From Denitrificimonas caeni (GTDB lineage Bacteria > Pseudomonadota > Gammaproteobacteria > Pseudomonadales > Pseudomonadaceae): a stretch of DNA of 64,000 nt. Of this stretch, positions 18,333-28,256 are shown in pieces. Positions within the stretch are counted from its first letter, which is position 1. The number at the start of each line of letters is the position of its first letter. A program made the translations under genes and the position numbers. Where the stretch lies: contig NZ_CAJHOA010000004.1 of assembly GCF_905120345.1 (NCBI RefSeq), positions 62,001 to 126,000 of the forward strand, given 5' to 3'. Under the pieces are notes generated by a model, which worked only from the letters and a program-made list of their open reading frames with translations, ran no database searches and was not told where the DNA came from.

Positions 18333-20021
18333 TCATCGAGAAGCCTGCGCAACACGCAATATTTCGGCAGTGGACGTTAGGCCTGCAAGAACTTTACTAA
18401 AGCCATCTTCAAACATACTCAGCATGCCATTCTCACGTGCAGTGCGATAAATTTGCTCGCTACTGGATCTCTGCAATACTTGATGGCGTACTTGATCGTT
18501 CATCAGCAATAACTCATGAATCCCCATACGCCCTCGATAGCCTGTATGTGCGCACTCATCACAACCTGTTGGACCGTACACGGTGACAGACTGGTCTGCC
18601 TCAACCATATGAGCAACGCCCATATTAGCGACTTCTTCGGCATTCATACTATGCGGCTGCTTGCAATGCGGACATAAAACACGCACTAAGCGTTGTGACA
18701 TCACCGCATTCACTGTCGAGGTCAGCAAATAATCTTCCATGCCCATATCTAACAAACGGGTAATGGCACTGGGTGCATCATTGGTGTGCAACGTTGATAG
18801 CACGATATGCCCGGTCAAAGCCGCTTGAATCGCAATGCCGGCGGTCTCTTTGTCTCGAATTTCCCCGATCATCACCACATCAGGGTCTTGACGCAAAATC
18901 GAACGTAAAGCACTGGCAAAACTCAAACCTACTTTACTCGCGGTTTGAATTTGATTGACCCCTTCAATCTGATACTCAACGGGATCTTCCACGGTAAGGA
19001 TTTTTCGATCTATAGTATTAAGCCGACTCAGCGCAGCATAGAGCGTGGTGGTTTTACCACTACCAGTTGGACCAGTAACCAAGAAAATACCGTTAGGACG
19101 TGCAAGTACCGCTTTAAAATCTTTTAAAATCTGTGGCGATAAGCCAATTGCATCCAAATCAAGATTGATACTTTGCTTATCCAGAATCCGCATCACCACA
19201 CTTTCACCATGCATGGTTGGCACTGTAGAGACCCGCAAATCAATTGGGCGCCCTTGCATGCGTAGCTGAATCCGCCCATCTTGTGGTAAGCGTCGCTCAG
19301 CAATATTCAGCTTTGATAAGATTTTTAAGCGTGAAATTACCGCAGGCGCGAGTTGTGCTGAAGGTGTTTCCACTTCTTGCAGAACGCCGTCAATCCGGAA
19401 ACGAATCGATAAATGGTGTTCAAAAGGCTCAATATGAATGTCAGAAGCGCGGCTGTCTAAAGCGCGAGAAAAAATACTATTCACCAGTCGAATCACCGGC
19501 GCTTCACTGGCCATATCACGCAAGCGCTCAACATCATCAACACCCGCAGATAGCGAAGAGTCAATTAGCGCTTCATTTTCTTCACGCTGCGCTGCTCCAG
19601 CGCCATATAAACGCTCGTAAGCATTTTCAAGCTCAGAACTGAGGGCTAAAACTGGCTCAATAATACGCTCTGTCGCCATGGCTAAAGCGCGCAAGATAAA
19701 TGTATCTGAAGGATCAAGCATGGCCACTTGCACTGTCTTACCATCATCAGCAACAGGTAATACATGCTGTTCACGCATAAATGCTTTAGAGATAAGATCC
19801 TCAGCAAGAACAGGTTCTTGCGGGTACTCATCAGCTGTTAGCAACCGATACTCAAACCGATCAACTAAAATTTGTGCGATATCTTTCTCAGCGACTAAGC
19901 CAAGACGTACTAAAATTTGTGTGAGTTTACCACCGGATAGCTTTTGCACCTGGATGGCTCGCTGCAAATCTGCATCTGACAACTTTTTGGCAGCGACTAA
20001 CCATTCGCCCAAATGCTGCAT
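18333..20021 (-). CDS. gspE: T2SS assembly ATPase GspE
   Basis: 562 residues. An N-terminal GspE-N domain (about 1-150) is followed by the secretion ATPase core: Walker A GPTGSGKTTT, the Asp and His boxes, Walker B region DPDVVMIGEIRD, and a tetra-Cys zinc element (CPHC, then CDEC) near residue 460. It powers pseudopilus assembly from the cytoplasmic face. It is the first gene of the gsp operon. The ATG is preceded by AAGGTGA, and a TATAAT box lies 42 bases upstream. Confidence 0.96.
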   Translation of the reverse strand: MQHLGEWLVAAKKLSDADLQRAIQVQKLSGGKLTQILVRLGLVAEKDIAQILVDRFEYRLLTADEYPQEPVLAEDLISKAFMREQHVLPVADDGKTVQVAMLDPSDTFILRALAMATERIIEPVLALSSELENAYERLYGAGAAQREENEALIDSSLSAGVDDVERLRDMASEAPVIRLVNSIFSRALDSRASDIHIEPFEHHLSIRFRIDGVLQEVETPSAQLAPAVISRLKILSKLNIAERRLPQDGRIQLRMQGRPIDLRVSTVPTMHGESVVMRILDKQSINLDLDAIGLSPQILKDFKAVLARPNGIFLVTGPTGSGKTTTLYAALSRLNTIDRKILTVEDPVEYQIEGVNQIQTASKVGLSFASALRSILRQDPDVVMIGEIRDKETAGIAIQAALTGHIVLSTLHTNDAPSAITRLLDMGMEDYLLTSTVNAVMSQRLVRVLCPHCKQPHSMNAEEVANMGVAHMVEADQSVTVYGPTGCDECAHTGYRGRMGIHELLLMNDQVRHQVLQRSSSEQIYRTARENGMLSMFEDGFSKVLAGLTSTAEILRVAQASR

Positions 20022-20062
20022 AGCTTATTTCACCTTTCTCTGTACATGCTGATTAACGAATG

Positions 20063-20068
20063 ATTATA
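20063..20068 (-). promoter_or_regulatory. Candidate -10 box of the gsp operon
   Basis: The minus strand carries a perfect TATAAT here, 42 bases before the gspE start. No good -35 hexamer is seen at 16-18 bases, so the assignment is weak. Confidence 0.3.
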
Positions 20069-20104
20069 CCTTTATAACGCCACAAATACCCTGTATCGAA
20101 ACCG

Positions 20105-23100
20105 CTAAGAGCGCAGTAGCTTCTTAATATTTTGTTTCAAATTGTGCGGCATACGTGCAATTAATGGCCCAAGCAACTGATTGTGCAAGATCGCTGGCAA
20201 CGCCTTACGAATAAAAGGCGAACGCACATCAGCGAAGGCAATATCTGCTTGCGAAGCGGGTAACGTACGCCAAAGACTATGCAGATCAAGATCCTCATTC
20301 AAACTGTAGCGAGGCTGTTCGATAGTCGCGGTATAATCTGCAGAATAGCCAAAAGCGGCAGTATCAGCGTCAACGATGACAAGCGGCTCTGGTGCACTGC
20401 CTTGCAGCAGCATGCGCTGAATTTCTAAAAAATGCGCGACAATATCAGTTGTAGACCGATCTGGCTGTACTAACCATGTCCACTCACGATCAACTAAGCG
20501 TCCGGGGAAGGCACCAATATCTGTAGCAACGACAGGTAAACCCGCCTCTAAAACGGCTGACAATGTGTAGCTGTAAGTTTCAGGACAACTGCCTGGAAAC
20601 CAAACCACATGCGGTTTGATCTCGGCTATCAACTCCGCCAATTCGGCTTCTTGATAAGCACCGTGTGCCTGTAGATTGCTAAATGGCTTCGTGCGTAAAG
20701 GACGATAGGCATAGCCTAATAAGTGAAACTCTAAAGGCGCACGTAAGGCTCGAGCTTGCAGCGCACACGCTTCTAAAGTATCTGCACCTTTAAAGACACT
20801 CAACGCTCCTAAGACCAAAATACGTAACGGCTCATCAAGAGTACGACTTGGAACTGTCACGGCAATAGGCTTGAGTGATGGCTCATGCACAGCCCAAATA
20901 AAATTCGCACGAGGAAAATAACGCTGCATGCGCTGCAAGGTATCAGTGCTCGGTACAAATACACGTTCTGCACCATTTAAAAACTGTTCACCAAACTGAC
21001 GCCACTCTTGAATACTCTGGTTTTCAGGGGCCGGACGTTTAACCAAGCACTGATTACAACCCTCTTCATCAGGCGCACCACAATAACGTCCATTTTCATC
21101 GGTTAACGTCACTTGTGGACATGCCAAGTAGTAGTCATGCACAGTGACATCGTAGCTGCAGGGTAACTCTTCAGGCATGAGCAAAATCGATTGTGGCATG
21201 CCGATCGTATGGTGATAATGCAAACGTGCCACCCCCATCCAGCGCAACGTATCCAATAGCTGTGGCATTTGCGAATAGGGGTCAAAGACTAAGCCTGCAC
21301 GTTGCGGGTCAGAAAACGGTCGCAAATATACAGGGCCATTTTCATACTCTGGCGTCAACAGATACACATGTGCCTGTCCATTAAGCTGTGCAGCAAAATC
21401 GATCACATGCCGTTCTGTGCCGCCGCCGCGGCAGTGATTAACAACAACAACAACAGGTAATTCACTACGCTTAGCCAGAGCAGCATCAACGGCGAAACGC
21501 ATAGAACGCGCAGGATTTTCAGCGATATGCTGCTGGATAACGGCATCGTAATGTGGATATAAACGTGTGAGTACTTTATGTCCATGACGTTGATGCTCGC
21601 TTTGCGTTTCAGCAAAACTAACGCCGCCTTTGTGGTAAACAAAGGTATCTCCGGTTAAAACATGCCGCCAACCACGCAACGCTGAACGCATACAGAATTC
21701 ATTTTCTTCTCCGTAGCCACGTCCAAACAGCTTCGCGTCAAATGCACCCGCATCGTTTAGACAATCGCGGCGAATAAACATGCAAAAACCTACGGCAGTT
21801 GGAATGTCGACAATCTGTCCAGCATTCACTTCGGCAAAAACATTATCCAGCGCAGCAGGTGTGTAACCTTGAGGAAGCTCATTATCCTCACAGAAAATCG
21901 GGTAGCTACAAATGGTGGCATTATTAGAAAATGGCGTTACCGATCCAATTCGTGCGTTGCTATATGCCGCACCCTGCAAACGGTCTAGCCAATCATTGGA
22001 AACCTCGGTATCACTATTGACTAGCACGACATCATTTTCCGGATACAGCGCCATTCCACGATTAACCGTACCGACAAAACCTAAATTATGCTCATTGTGC
22101 AATAAGGTAAAACGCTGTGCATTTGCATTCAGCCACTCAACAAGCTCAGGTTCAGGACTGGCATCATTAATGACAACAATCTCTGCAGATGTTTGATAGG
22201 TACTGGCCAAAACGGACTCAACACAGCAGCGTGTATCCTCAAAACCACCGTACACAGGAATAACAATAGTGACTTTAGGTTTTTCAGGTATAGACACAAC
22301 AGCGGGCAATGCAGCCTCAACAGGTAACTGCGCAAAAGAAACCGGCGAATAATTCACTGTACGCCCAGGGTAACCCAGCAGACGCATTAATTTATTGCGT
22401 ATTCGCCATAGACGACTGTGCAACACCATGCGCGCTTGTGCATCAAGCCCTCGCAGCTGTTGCTCACTGTGAGTTAAGCTGTTTTGGCGCTCGGCTAACA
22501 GCTCAAGACCGTGATCAAATTGCATTTGCGCATTTTGTAACTGCGTAGCCAATACATGACGTTGCTGCTCAAGCTCACATACCTGCAGTTCATACTGCTG
22601 TTGCTGATCAAAATGTAAATGCTGGCTGGCATCCAAATCATTATTAAGCCGCTGCTGATCTGCTCGCAGCTCAACAATAAACGCATCACGCTGCTCAACC
22701 ACACTCATCGCATGATGAAGTTGCTCACCGATTGAATTTAAATGCGTTTGTAAGCGCTGAATCTCCGCAGTGGTTTTGCGCAACTCAGCAGCATTACCCT
22801 GTTCATAGAAAAACTCAACCACAGCTTGCGGATGACTCTTTGCATACTCAAGAAAAGCTAAAACAGACTCAGGAACATCACTACCAACAGCTAATACTCC
22901 CAAGCCAAAAGCAAAGGGAAACTCAAATGCGGAATATTGCTTTTCCAGTTCAGCCCACAATTGCCAAACTGCAAAATCACTGTGACGTACATTTGTATCG
23001 TGAAACAGCACCACACCGCGCGCACTCATTTTTGGTAGCCACGACTCAAAGTCATGCTTAACCGCGTCGTAAGTATGTAATCCATCAATATGCAGTACAT

Positions 23101-23479
23101 CTACGGAGCCATCAGGAAAATGCGCTAATGCCTCATCAAAAGTCATACGCAGTAAAGATGAAAAGCTGCTATAGCGTGGGTTATGCCAAGCCACTAAATC
23201 ATCATAGACTTCACTGCTGTACTCACCAGCGTGCTCATCACCTTGCCAAGTATCGACAGCGTAACAACGCGTCGGCAATTGCTGCTGTACCACACCCTGG
23301 CAAAATGCACTGTATGAGTCACCTTTATGCGTACCCAGCTCAACATACACATTTGGTTTTGCCATATCCAACAAAGCTAAGGCAAAAGGAATATGACGAT
23401 GCCAAGATTCGATATCGGTCAGACGCTCAGGAGCGGTCATCACTCCAGTATATTGAGACAAGCTAAATTGTGTATTCAT
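20105..23479 (-). CDS. Methyltransferase / coiled-coil / GT2 / GT4 fusion protein
   Basis: 1124 residues with four parts. Residues 40-200 form a class I methyltransferase (VELGTHKG at 46-53; HIDGLHTYDA from 130). Residues about 230-350 are a Gln/Leu/Glu-rich coiled coil. Residues about 403-640 are a family 2 glycosyltransferase (TIVIPVYGG; DVVLVNSDTEVS as the metal-binding region). Residues about 690-1060 are a GT-B family 4 glycosyltransferase (RGGGTERHV; GSCPETYSYTLSAVLEAGLP). A short basic amphipathic tail (ARMPHNLKQNIKKLLR) may bind membrane. It lies downstream of wzm, wzt and the PMT gene. Inference: it elongates and caps the polysaccharide, with the coiled coil possibly setting chain length, as in WbdD-type terminators. 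Sugar specificity is not readable. Confidence 0.85.
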   Translation of the reverse strand: MNTQFSLSQYTGVMTAPERLTDIESWHRHIPFALALLDMAKPNVYVELGTHKGDSYSAFCQGVVQQQLPTRCYAVDTWQGDEHAGEYSSEVYDDLVAWHNPRYSSFSSLLRMTFDEALAHFPDGSVDVLHIDGLHTYDAVKHDFESWLPKMSARGVVLFHDTNVRHSDFAVWQLWAELEKQYSAFEFPFAFGLGVLAVGSDVPESVLAFLEYAKSHPQAVVEFFYEQGNAAELRKTTAEIQRLQTHLNSIGEQLHHAMSVVEQRDAFIVELRADQQRLNNDLDASQHLHFDQQQQYELQVCELEQQRHVLATQLQNAQMQFDHGLELLAERQNSLTHSEQQLRGLDAQARMVLHSRLWRIRNKLMRLLGYPGRTVNYSPVSFAQLPVEAALPAVVSIPEKPKVTIVIPVYGGFEDTRCCVESVLASTYQTSAEIVVINDASPEPELVEWLNANAQRFTLLHNEHNLGFVGTVNRGMALYPENDVVLVNSDTEVSNDWLDRLQGAAYSNARIGSVTPFSNNATICSYPIFCEDNELPQGYTPAALDNVFAEVNAGQIVDIPTAVGFCMFIRRDCLNDAGAFDAKLFGRGYGEENEFCMRSALRGWRHVLTGDTFVYHKGGVSFAETQSEHQRHGHKVLTRLYPHYDAVIQQHIAENPARSMRFAVDAALAKRSELPVVVVVNHCRGGGTERHVIDFAAQLNGQAHVYLLTPEYENGPVYLRPFSDPQRAGLVFDPYSQMPQLLDTLRWMGVARLHYHHTIGMPQSILLMPEELPCSYDVTVHDYYLACPQVTLTDENGRYCGAPDEEGCNQCLVKRPAPENQSIQEWRQFGEQFLNGAERVFVPSTDTLQRMQRYFPRANFIWAVHEPSLKPIAVTVPSRTLDEPLRILVLGALSVFKGADTLEACALQARALRAPLEFHLLGYAYRPLRTKPFSNLQAHGAYQEAELAELIAEIKPHVVWFPGSCPETYSYTLSAVLEAGLPVVATDIGAFPGRLVDREWTWLVQPDRSTTDIVAHFLEIQRMLLQGSAPEPLVIVDADTAAFGYSADYTATIEQPRYSLNEDLDLHSLWRTLPASQADIAFADVRSPFIRKALPAILHNQLLGPLIARMPHNLKQNIKKLLRS

Positions 23480-23602
23480 AAATTACCGAATTATTTTACA
23501 AAGCTCTGTATACAAAAAAGAGCATAATATATAAAAAGCACTTATCAACTTAAAATTTTTCAACCCAATACTTAACACGTGCGCTAAGCATCTAGGCCTG
23601 AC

Positions 23603-25126
23603 TTATTGGCACTGTACAGTTTGATGAATGATGTTTTGTCGCTCACAAGCGGCCTTATCAAGCGGTAAGCTGTAAGTCAAAGGCGCCACATAATAAAAAC
23701 AGCCGGCAAGCGTTACAGCCAATATCACCACAGCTTTAAAAGATTGGCTAGAAAACCGCTGACTGATCTCTATGCACAATAAAAAAACCAACAAAAACAC
23801 AATATAAGAAAATAACAGGCCAATAAAGTAGTGATATAAATACATCACTCGCTGCTCACTTAACCACCAATGCAGTGCCATAAAAGCCAAATAGGCAACG
23901 ACAAAAACTTCTAAGAGCTGATAAATACTTTTACCACGCTCCGTCAGTTTCAAACCAAGCAACCGATGATAGATTATAAAAGCCAGTGCCAAACTTATAG
24001 CAAGCACACCAAGCGCCCAGCCTAAATGATTACCCGCTAACTGAACATAACGTGTGTAACCATTTGCAGAATCCCAGCGATAATTAATGTTGCGTTGCTC
24101 CAAAGGCCACATCCAGACTGGAGATCCTGTTTCTATAGGTGAATCCAAATCTAAAGTAGCAACGCCTAAATGCTCGCTTTTCATAAATGTATAGTAATCA
24201 ACGATAGCATTGCCTAACACTTCAATATCTAGTGCTCGTGTGCCTTGTAAATACTCCAAGTAGACAGGCGACATAAATGTTGTATCTTTTGTATAGATAG
24301 GTGACGTCTGTTCAGGTAGTTGATCTGTGATCAGTACGCTGACATAGAAAATACTAGCCATCACAGCAACTGCACCAAAAAAAGCAGATAGCGCTTTCTT
24401 TAGTAGCTGCACAAAAAAATTCAAATCAACAGTTTTAAGCCGATAAAAATAACCCGTTTCTTTAAAAAACAAAAAAACAAAAAACACTGCCAACACTATA
24501 GCGTTAACCTTGACCATCACAGCCAGCCCACATAAACAACCAAGCCATGCATACTGCCAACTTTTTATAGGTTTATGACCGAGCCAGTAGCTAATGATAC
24601 TCAATAAAAATAGTAAAACAAAAAATAGCTGAAATGCATCTAAATGTGCAGCTCTAAAATGTACTGCAAAGGCATTTTCAAAGATAAACAAGCTACTTAA
24701 AAACATCGCGTATAAAGTATTTCGAGTCAAACGCAGCGCAATAAAATAAAACACTATGCACGATAAAAACCCAAAAACAGTCGACATTAACCGCATACCA
24801 AAAAAACTAAAGCCTGCAGGCAAATCATCACCCGAAATGTATTTATCAAATACAAGTCGATGCTTATCAATATCAGCATTTGTATCAGCGAGCATCTCAC
24901 CTGCAGCAATTAACATTTTACCAAGAGGTGGATGCGCTTCAAAATGCGCCACACCTTCAATATAACGTTGCGCAGAGGTTAAATGGTAATTCTCATCCCA
25001 GATGATATTTTGCTGAGTATCGTATGCAAAAAAATATACTAGCGACGAAAAAAGCAACACATTTAGCAGAGGTAAAATCTGGTCCACATGCGAGATCAAG
25101 CGTTTTTTATCTATCAGATTAACCAC
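23603..25126 (-). CDS. PMT-family (GT39) membrane mannosyltransferase
   Basis: About 507 residues from the GTG at 25124-25126, which overlaps the wzt stop (GTGGTTAA) and follows GGAG. Motifs of dolichyl-phosphate-mannose:protein mannosyltransferases are present: WDENYHLTSAQRYIEG with the catalytic Asp-Glu in the first periplasmic loop, and AHPPLGKML. There are about ten membrane helices. The enzyme would transfer a sugar from a polyprenyl phosphate carrier on the periplasmic side. The acceptor may be the exported glycan or a protein. A frame open to 25198 would overlap wzt by 80 bases. Confidence 0.8.
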   Translation of the reverse strand: MVNLIDKKRLISHVDQILPLLNVLLFSSLVYFFAYDTQQNIIWDENYHLTSAQRYIEGVAHFEAHPPLGKMLIAAGEMLADTNADIDKHRLVFDKYISGDDLPAGFSFFGMRLMSTVFGFLSCIVFYFIALRLTRNTLYAMFLSSLFIFENAFAVHFRAAHLDAFQLFFVLLFLLSIISYWLGHKPIKSWQYAWLGCLCGLAVMVKVNAIVLAVFFVFLFFKETGYFYRLKTVDLNFFVQLLKKALSAFFGAVAVMASIFYVSVLITDQLPEQTSPIYTKDTTFMSPVYLEYLQGTRALDIEVLGNAIVDYYTFMKSEHLGVATLDLDSPIETGSPVWMWPLEQRNINYRWDSANGYTRYVQLAGNHLGWALGVLAISLALAFIIYHRLLGLKLTERGKSIYQLLEVFVVAYLAFMALHWWLSEQRVMYLYHYFIGLLFSYIVFLLVFLLCIEISQRFSSQSFKAVVILAVTLAGCFYYVAPLTYSLPLDKAACERQNIIHQTVQCQ

Positions 25127-26411
25127 GAGGGGCAATCTCCGCACCGCCTTGCGCGACCACTTGTATCTCTTCTGCTTCGACGATAAAAGTAACCTCATCT
25201 AGAACTATAGTGCCCGTCAAGTGTGGACTGGCCTGTGATTTAAAAGCATAGGCATCATAAATCCAGTGATGCTGTACATGTGTATCTTGTGTTCCCGACC
25301 CTAAGGCTATGCCTACAGTGTATTCACCCGTTGCTAATAACGGCATAGCAAAAGTAAAACGTAAAATCTGAGTTTGCTCAGCCTTAATAAACACCCAGTT
25401 TTTAGCAAATTCTAAACTGTTTTCACCAAATAAAGGCTGTCCGAGGCGGTCACGCACAAAAAACCCCAGAATAGGTCGCTGAATATCTTTAAACGCTGTG
25501 CATTTAACCTCAAGAGTCACTTGTTGCGCACGGTCTAATAACATCAGCTCGCTGCCACTCTCTGACAAAAGACGACACGAAAGAATGTGCGCCTCACCTG
25601 TACCAAATTCACCTTGCGCAGTAATTGCATGTTCGCCTTGGCTCTCTGCTGTTGAGTCGTGATAGTCAGCATCGCGTTCTTGGTGCAATAAAGAAATATA
25701 GGCTTCACTTACCGGCTTTGCATCGCCTAGTAATTTCATACGACCTTTTTCCAGCCACAAGGCGCGGTCACATAAGCTAATAACCGAGTGCGTGTCATGA
25801 CTGACGAAAATTAACGTGCCACGCGCCTTAAAATCACGTAAAAACCGCATACATTTCTGGGTAAAATAAGCATCGCCCACAGCTAACGCTTCATCAATCA
25901 CCAGGATATCCGCATCAAGATGCGCGATCACTGCAAAGGCTAAACGCACAAACATACCACTAGAGTATGTTTTAACCGGCTGATCAATAAAGTCGCCAAT
26001 TTCTGCAAACCGCAAAATCGAATCTAAACGTTCGTCAATACTGGCTTTGCTAAGCCCATATACAGCACAACTCATATAGATGTTTTCACGCCCAGTGAAA
26101 TCCATACTAAAACCTGCGCCCAGCTCTAATAGTGCAGCGATACGACCCTTAATCTGCACGCTACCAGCCGTCGGCTCAAGAATTCCACATAACACCTGCA
26201 ATAGAGTTGACTTGCCTGAGCCGTTACGGCCAATGACAGCGAGAGTCTCACCTTTTTTTATGTCCAATGAGACATCAGCTAATGCATAAATATGGGTTGG
26301 CTCACGCAATTGCGCACCAAATAGCACATTCATTAACCGATGCACAGGTGATTTATAAATATGGTAGGTTTTGCTGACGTTCTGAATGGATACCGCGGTT
26401 TCAAAGGACAT
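25119..26411 (-). CDS. wzt: Polysaccharide ABC exporter ATPase Wzt with cargo-binding C-terminus
   Basis: 430 residues. The nucleotide-binding domain (about 1-235) has Walker A GRNGSGKST, signature motif YSSGM and Walker B DILVIDEALAVGD. The Tyr-His-Ile-Tyr start and the DISV-type helix are typical of O-antigen and teichoic acid exporters. The C-terminal 180 residues form a Wzt-C beta-sandwich, which in E. coli O9a binds the terminally modified O-antigen. It overlaps the permease gene by about 11 bases. The ATG at 26409-26411 is preferred over a TTG two codons upstream. Confidence 0.92.
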   Translation of the reverse strand: MSFETAVSIQNVSKTYHIYKSPVHRLMNVLFGAQLREPTHIYALADVSLDIKKGETLAVIGRNGSGKSTLLQVLCGILEPTAGSVQIKGRIAALLELGAGFSMDFTGRENIYMSCAVYGLSKASIDERLDSILRFAEIGDFIDQPVKTYSSGMFVRLAFAVIAHLDADILVIDEALAVGDAYFTQKCMRFLRDFKARGTLIFVSHDTHSVISLCDRALWLEKGRMKLLGDAKPVSEAYISLLHQERDADYHDSTAESQGEHAITAQGEFGTGEAHILSCRLLSESGSELMLLDRAQQVTLEVKCTAFKDIQRPILGFFVRDRLGQPLFGENSLEFAKNWVFIKAEQTQILRFTFAMPLLATGEYTVGIALGSGTQDTHVQHHWIYDAYAFKSQASPHLTGTIVLDEVTFIVEAEEIQVVAQGGAEIAPRG

Positions 26412-27183
26412 CCGCAAACCCCTTACGCACTTTAGAGAAAAACCACAAACCGGCTGCAGCGGATAGAACTGCAGCCGTTAAATAGATCAAGTAAGCTGAC
26501 AAACTTGGTAACTGTCCTAAAAACAATGCCCCCCGCCCCATCTCAACGGCATATGTCAGTGGGTTTAATAACAGCCAACTACGATATTGCTCTGGAATAG
26601 CTGAAGCAGGATAGAAGATCGGCGCCATAAACATCATTATCGTAATAAACATCGGCATAATTTGCGTGATGTCACGGAAGTAAACACCAATCCCAGCGAT
26701 CAACCAGGCTAAGCCCAGTGCAAAAAAAACAATAGGCAAAAAAACAAATGGCAAAAATAATGTTTGCCATGGCCATAAGCCCTGAAAGAGCAAAACGGCT
26801 AGCAATAGCACAATTAAACTAATCAACGCATGAAAGGTACCGCTGATAACAGGCACCATGGGTAACAACCATAAAGGGAAAATAATTTTTTTAACATAAC
26901 TGGCATGTTGCTGCATCAGAGAGGGTGCTCTCGACATGCTCTCAGCCAATACGCCATGCAAAATAATCCCTATAAATAGGTTGAGCGCAAAAGCAGTTTT
27001 ACTGGTACCACCGTCACCCCAACGCGCTTGAAACACCATACTAAACACAAAGGTATACACCGCGAGCATAATAAGAGGTGCAACAAAAGCCCAAACACCA
27101 CCCATCATAGAGTCTTTATAACGGCCACTGATATCTCGTTTAACCAGCTCTTTTAGTAAAAAAATATTATTTTTTAAGTCCAT
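26401..27183 (-). CDS. wzm: Polysaccharide ABC exporter permease Wzm
   Basis: 260 residues, six membrane helices of the ABC-2 type. The N-terminal amphipathic part (LLKELVKRDISGRYKDSMMG) and the loop with LLNPLTYAVEMGRG are characteristic of O-antigen and teichoic acid exporters. With Wzt it moves undecaprenyl-linked glycan across the inner membrane. It starts 44 bases after the LPLAT gene and overlaps wzt. Confidence 0.93.
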   Translation of the reverse strand: MDLKNNIFLLKELVKRDISGRYKDSMMGGVWAFVAPLIMLAVYTFVFSMVFQARWGDGGTSKTAFALNLFIGIILHGVLAESMSRAPSLMQQHASYVKKIIFPLWLLPMVPVISGTFHALISLIVLLLAVLLFQGLWPWQTLFLPFVFLPIVFFALGLAWLIAGIGVYFRDITQIMPMFITIMMFMAPIFYPASAIPEQYRSWLLLNPLTYAVEMGRGALFLGQLPSLSAYLIYLTAAVLSAAAGLWFFSKVRKGFADVL

Positions 27184-27227
27184 GCGATGCCTATGCTAAC
27201 TCAAATAAATGCAGCCTTCGTCAGTGA

Positions 27228-28112
27228 CTACTCTGTAATTATCTCATGTGCCCATGGCCATAAGTGCCATGCAGTAGCATCTTTTAGAATGGCAGACTCC
27301 AAGCAGCACGCTAAGCTTTGCGCAAGCTCATCCACACTATCTTGATGATATAACACTTGGATATTAACATTACGTGCCGCAGTGTTTAAATCCAGTACGG
27401 AAGTATACAGCACTACAGGTATTTTCTTCTTCACTACCAAGCGCAGTAAAGCACTCGCAAAATAGGCACGTTTACCCAATAGAGATACCTCAGCAGCATG
27501 CGCTGGATTTGTTGGAATATCAGGCATCACACCAACAGGCTGCTGATGACGCACCAAGCGACGCACCAAAGCGTTTAACTCGCTTTGTTCATCACCCACG
27601 CGAATAGGCTCTGTTTTAGTCAGACGAAAAATTGAGCGCAAACGCACCCAAAAGAACCAATAATTAAAGTGCTCGCCGCGAGCTGGCTTTGGCGGAGGTC
27701 GATATAAAGCCGCCATCTGCAAACCATGCTGTTGAAAATAGCGTAACGCCCAAAACCCTTGTCCATAATGAAAGGTTACAAACAAAACAGCGGGGTACTG
27801 CTGTGCATCAGGCAAAGGATCACCAGAAACATGCCAATAACGGCGCAACCAGCCCGAGGTTACACACCATGACTTATAGTAATCGACTAAATCAACTAAA
27901 CGGTGCAGACGCATTTGTCGAATAGTAACGTCTTCGTTACAACCCATACCATGCAAGCGCATATTTTCTAATGCTTGCGTGTCAAATTCGCTGCTGCCTA
28001 AACCAAATCGCGTTAAAAAACGCAAGACTTTAAAGCTTAGCGCCCAGGGCAAGCACAATGCTAAAAACGCCAATAACAAATGTCGCGCAATATGCCTTAA
28101 CTCTATCAACAT
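27228..28112 (-). CDS. LpxL/HtrB-like acyltransferase homologue with altered motif
   Basis: 294 residues with an N-terminal membrane segment (about 10-30) and an acyltransferase-like fold typical of lipid A late acyltransferase relatives. In the expected HX4E motif the sequence is HYGQGF (His115, Phe120), so the catalytic acid is missing. Other blocks are recognisable (VGVMPDIPTNPAHAAEVSLLGKRAYF corresponds to the second conserved block; key residues there are Pro, Asp and Gly). It is the first gene of the wzm-wzt operon. It could be a non-catalytic lipid-binding protein or use a different residue. Confidence 0.6.
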   Translation of the reverse strand: MLIELRHIARHLLLAFLALCLPWALSFKVLRFLTRFGLGSSEFDTQALENMRLHGMGCNEDVTIRQMRLHRLVDLVDYYKSWCVTSGWLRRYWHVSGDPLPDAQQYPAVLFVTFHYGQGFWALRYFQQHGLQMAALYRPPPKPARGEHFNYWFFWVRLRSIFRLTKTEPIRVGDEQSELNALVRRLVRHQQPVGVMPDIPTNPAHAAEVSLLGKRAYFASALLRLVVKKKIPVVLYTSVLDLNTAARNVNIQVLYHQDSVDELAQSLACCLESAILKDATAWHLWPWAHEIITE

Positions 28113-28151
28113 GGTTATTTATGCGCCCATTAAATACGGTGGGATTTTATA

Positions 28152-28192
28152 ACAAAAAAGCCGCATACGTTTAAGCATGCGGCTTAACAAAA
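28152..28192 (-). terminator. Intrinsic terminator after ppiC
   Basis: On the minus strand AAGCCGCAT and ATGCGGCTT form a strong stem, followed by TTTTTTG. It separates the secreted-protein/PpiC transcript from the polysaccharide-export operon. The A-rich other flank would allow action in both directions. Confidence 0.85.
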
Positions 28193-28256
28193 ACAGTGAT
28201 GTCTGCACAAGTTTATCAAGCCAAACAATCTGTCGTGGTTGATAGACCTCAAAAAA

